Shown in pieces: positions 5,521-6,096 of a DNA stretch of 6,096 nt. Source of the DNA: Cellvibrionaceae bacterium (lineage in GTDB: Bacteria; Pseudomonadota; Gammaproteobacteria; Pseudomonadales; Cellvibrionaceae); assembly GCA_025800435.1 (NCBI GenBank), contig JAOXRV010000006.1, positions 1 to 6,096 on the forward strand, written 5' to 3'. The notes below the pieces were generated by a model. The model searched no databases, was not told the origin of the DNA, and saw only the letters and a list, made by a program, of their open reading frames with translations. Positions within the stretch are counted from its first letter, which is position 1. Each line of letters begins with the position of its first letter. The position numbers and the translations under genes are program-made.

Positions 5521-6096
5521 TGGCAGTCCCTGCAATTTGCCTTGGGTGTTACCAGCCCGGTATTTGTATTGATCTTTCTGGGCTATGGTCTCAAACGCTG
5601 GGGCTGGGTGAGTGCACAATTTGTGGGTGAGGCCTCGGCTTTAATCTTTAAGCTGTTTTTACCCTGCCTTTTATTTTTTACCATTATTAAGCTCGATCTT
5701 GTTCAGCTGTTTCAGCCCCGCTTGCTGGGTTTGATGCTGTTGATTACCTTATTCGCCTATCTCTTGTTGGAGTGGTTTTCAGCCCGTATAAATAGCTTAA
5801 ATAACTGCCGGGGGGAGTTTTGCCAGGCTGGTTTTCGCAGCAATTTGGCGTTTATGGGCCTGGCGTTTTGCGCTGGTGCCTACCCCGATCAGGGTCTGGC
5901 TAAAGCCTCGGTATTGGTGGCAGTGCTGACGATTTTTTACAATATTCTCTCGGTTATTACCCTGGAGCGCCATCTGCGCAAGGGGCGGGGCGCTGGGCTT
6001 AAATCTATTTTCTTGGGTATTGCTAAAAACCCCTTAATTATCAGTATCAGCCTGGCCCTTATGCTCAATGTATTGCAGTGGCAGCCGCCGCTGGTG
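5518..6096 (+). CDS. AEC family (auxin efflux carrier-like) transporter, N-terminal part, cut by the window edge
   Basis: The frame is open from the ATG at 5518 to the last base and gives 193 residues. AEC proteins are usually a little over 300 residues with about ten membrane helices, so roughly the last third is missing. They are inner-membrane carriers of small organic anions or amino acids; the substrate cannot be told here. Six hydrophobic segments are visible at about 8-24, 38-57, 69-87, 105-120, 127-148 and 163-186. Family-like motifs are FRSNLAFMGLAF (106-117), with R107, N109 and G114, and AKNPLIISISLALMLN (169-184), with the N-P pair at 171-172 breaking a helix. The positively charged loop ERHLRKGRGAGLK (150-162) fits a cytoplasmic side. 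The start overlaps the rmuC stop. No functional link with RmuC is known to me. Confidence 0.87.
   Translation, partial: MWQSLQFALGVTSPVFVLIFLGYGLKRWGWVSAQFVGEASALIFKLFLPCLLFFTIIKLDLVQLFQPRLLGLMLLITLFAYLLLEWFSARINSLNNCRGEFCQAGFRSNLAFMGLAFCAGAYPDQGLAKASVLVAVLTIFYNILSVITLERHLRKGRGAGLKSIFLGIAKNPLIISISLALMLNVLQWQPPLV

Noticed and set aside
1..6096. CRISPR array, tRNA or rRNA genes, insertion sequences, toxin-antitoxin or defence genes
   Set aside because: No regularly spaced repeats, cloverleaf-like segments, transposase motifs or terminal inverted repeats were seen. The TPR and small secreted genes have no features pointing to a defence or toxin role.

Overview
This window is a housekeeping stretch of a gammaproteobacterial chromosome. 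The HU-beta protein reads very much like those of Pseudomonas and its marine relatives. The run lon(end)–hupB–ppiD is the conserved gammaproteobacterial protein-quality-control block. GC content is moderate, codon use looks even across the window, and there are no transposases, integrases or phage genes. I would guess a marine gammaproteobacterium of the Pseudomonas/Cellvibrio/Spongiibacter kind, but genus cannot be fixed from the sequence alone.

Layout. Bases 1-84 are the last 27 codons of a plus-strand gene, inferred to be lon, followed by a small hairpin terminator. A good sigma-70-type promoter (241-270) with a structured leader drives hupB (377-649, GTG start), which ends in a clear Rho-independent terminator (746-778). 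A spacer with a 14-bp tandem duplication and two palindromes leads to ppiD (882-2756), a membrane-anchored periplasmic chaperone with a parvulin domain. ppiD converges on a small minus-strand gene for a secreted protein of unknown function (2879-3175). The 122-bp gap between them holds two hairpins and short repeats. Further right, a minus-strand gene for a three-TPR protein (3377-3796) has its own terminator. It is divergent from rmuC (3887-5518), a membrane-anchored coiled-coil protein with a nuclease-like core. The stop codon of rmuC overlaps the start of an AEC-family (auxin efflux carrier-like) membrane transporter (5518 to the window edge, incomplete).

How the genes fit together. Lon (cytoplasmic protease), HU (nucleoid protein and known Lon substrate in E. 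coli) and PpiD (chaperone at the Sec translocon) form a protein-homeostasis and nucleoid group. Each gene after lon seems to have its own transcription signals. RmuC and the AEC transporter look translationally coupled, but no shared function is evident.

I found no convincing new multi-gene system. The items most worth a second look are modest: the structured ppiD/small-gene intergenic region, the unnamed 98-residue secreted protein, the retained parvulin histidines in PpiD, and the tandem duplication upstream of ppiD.
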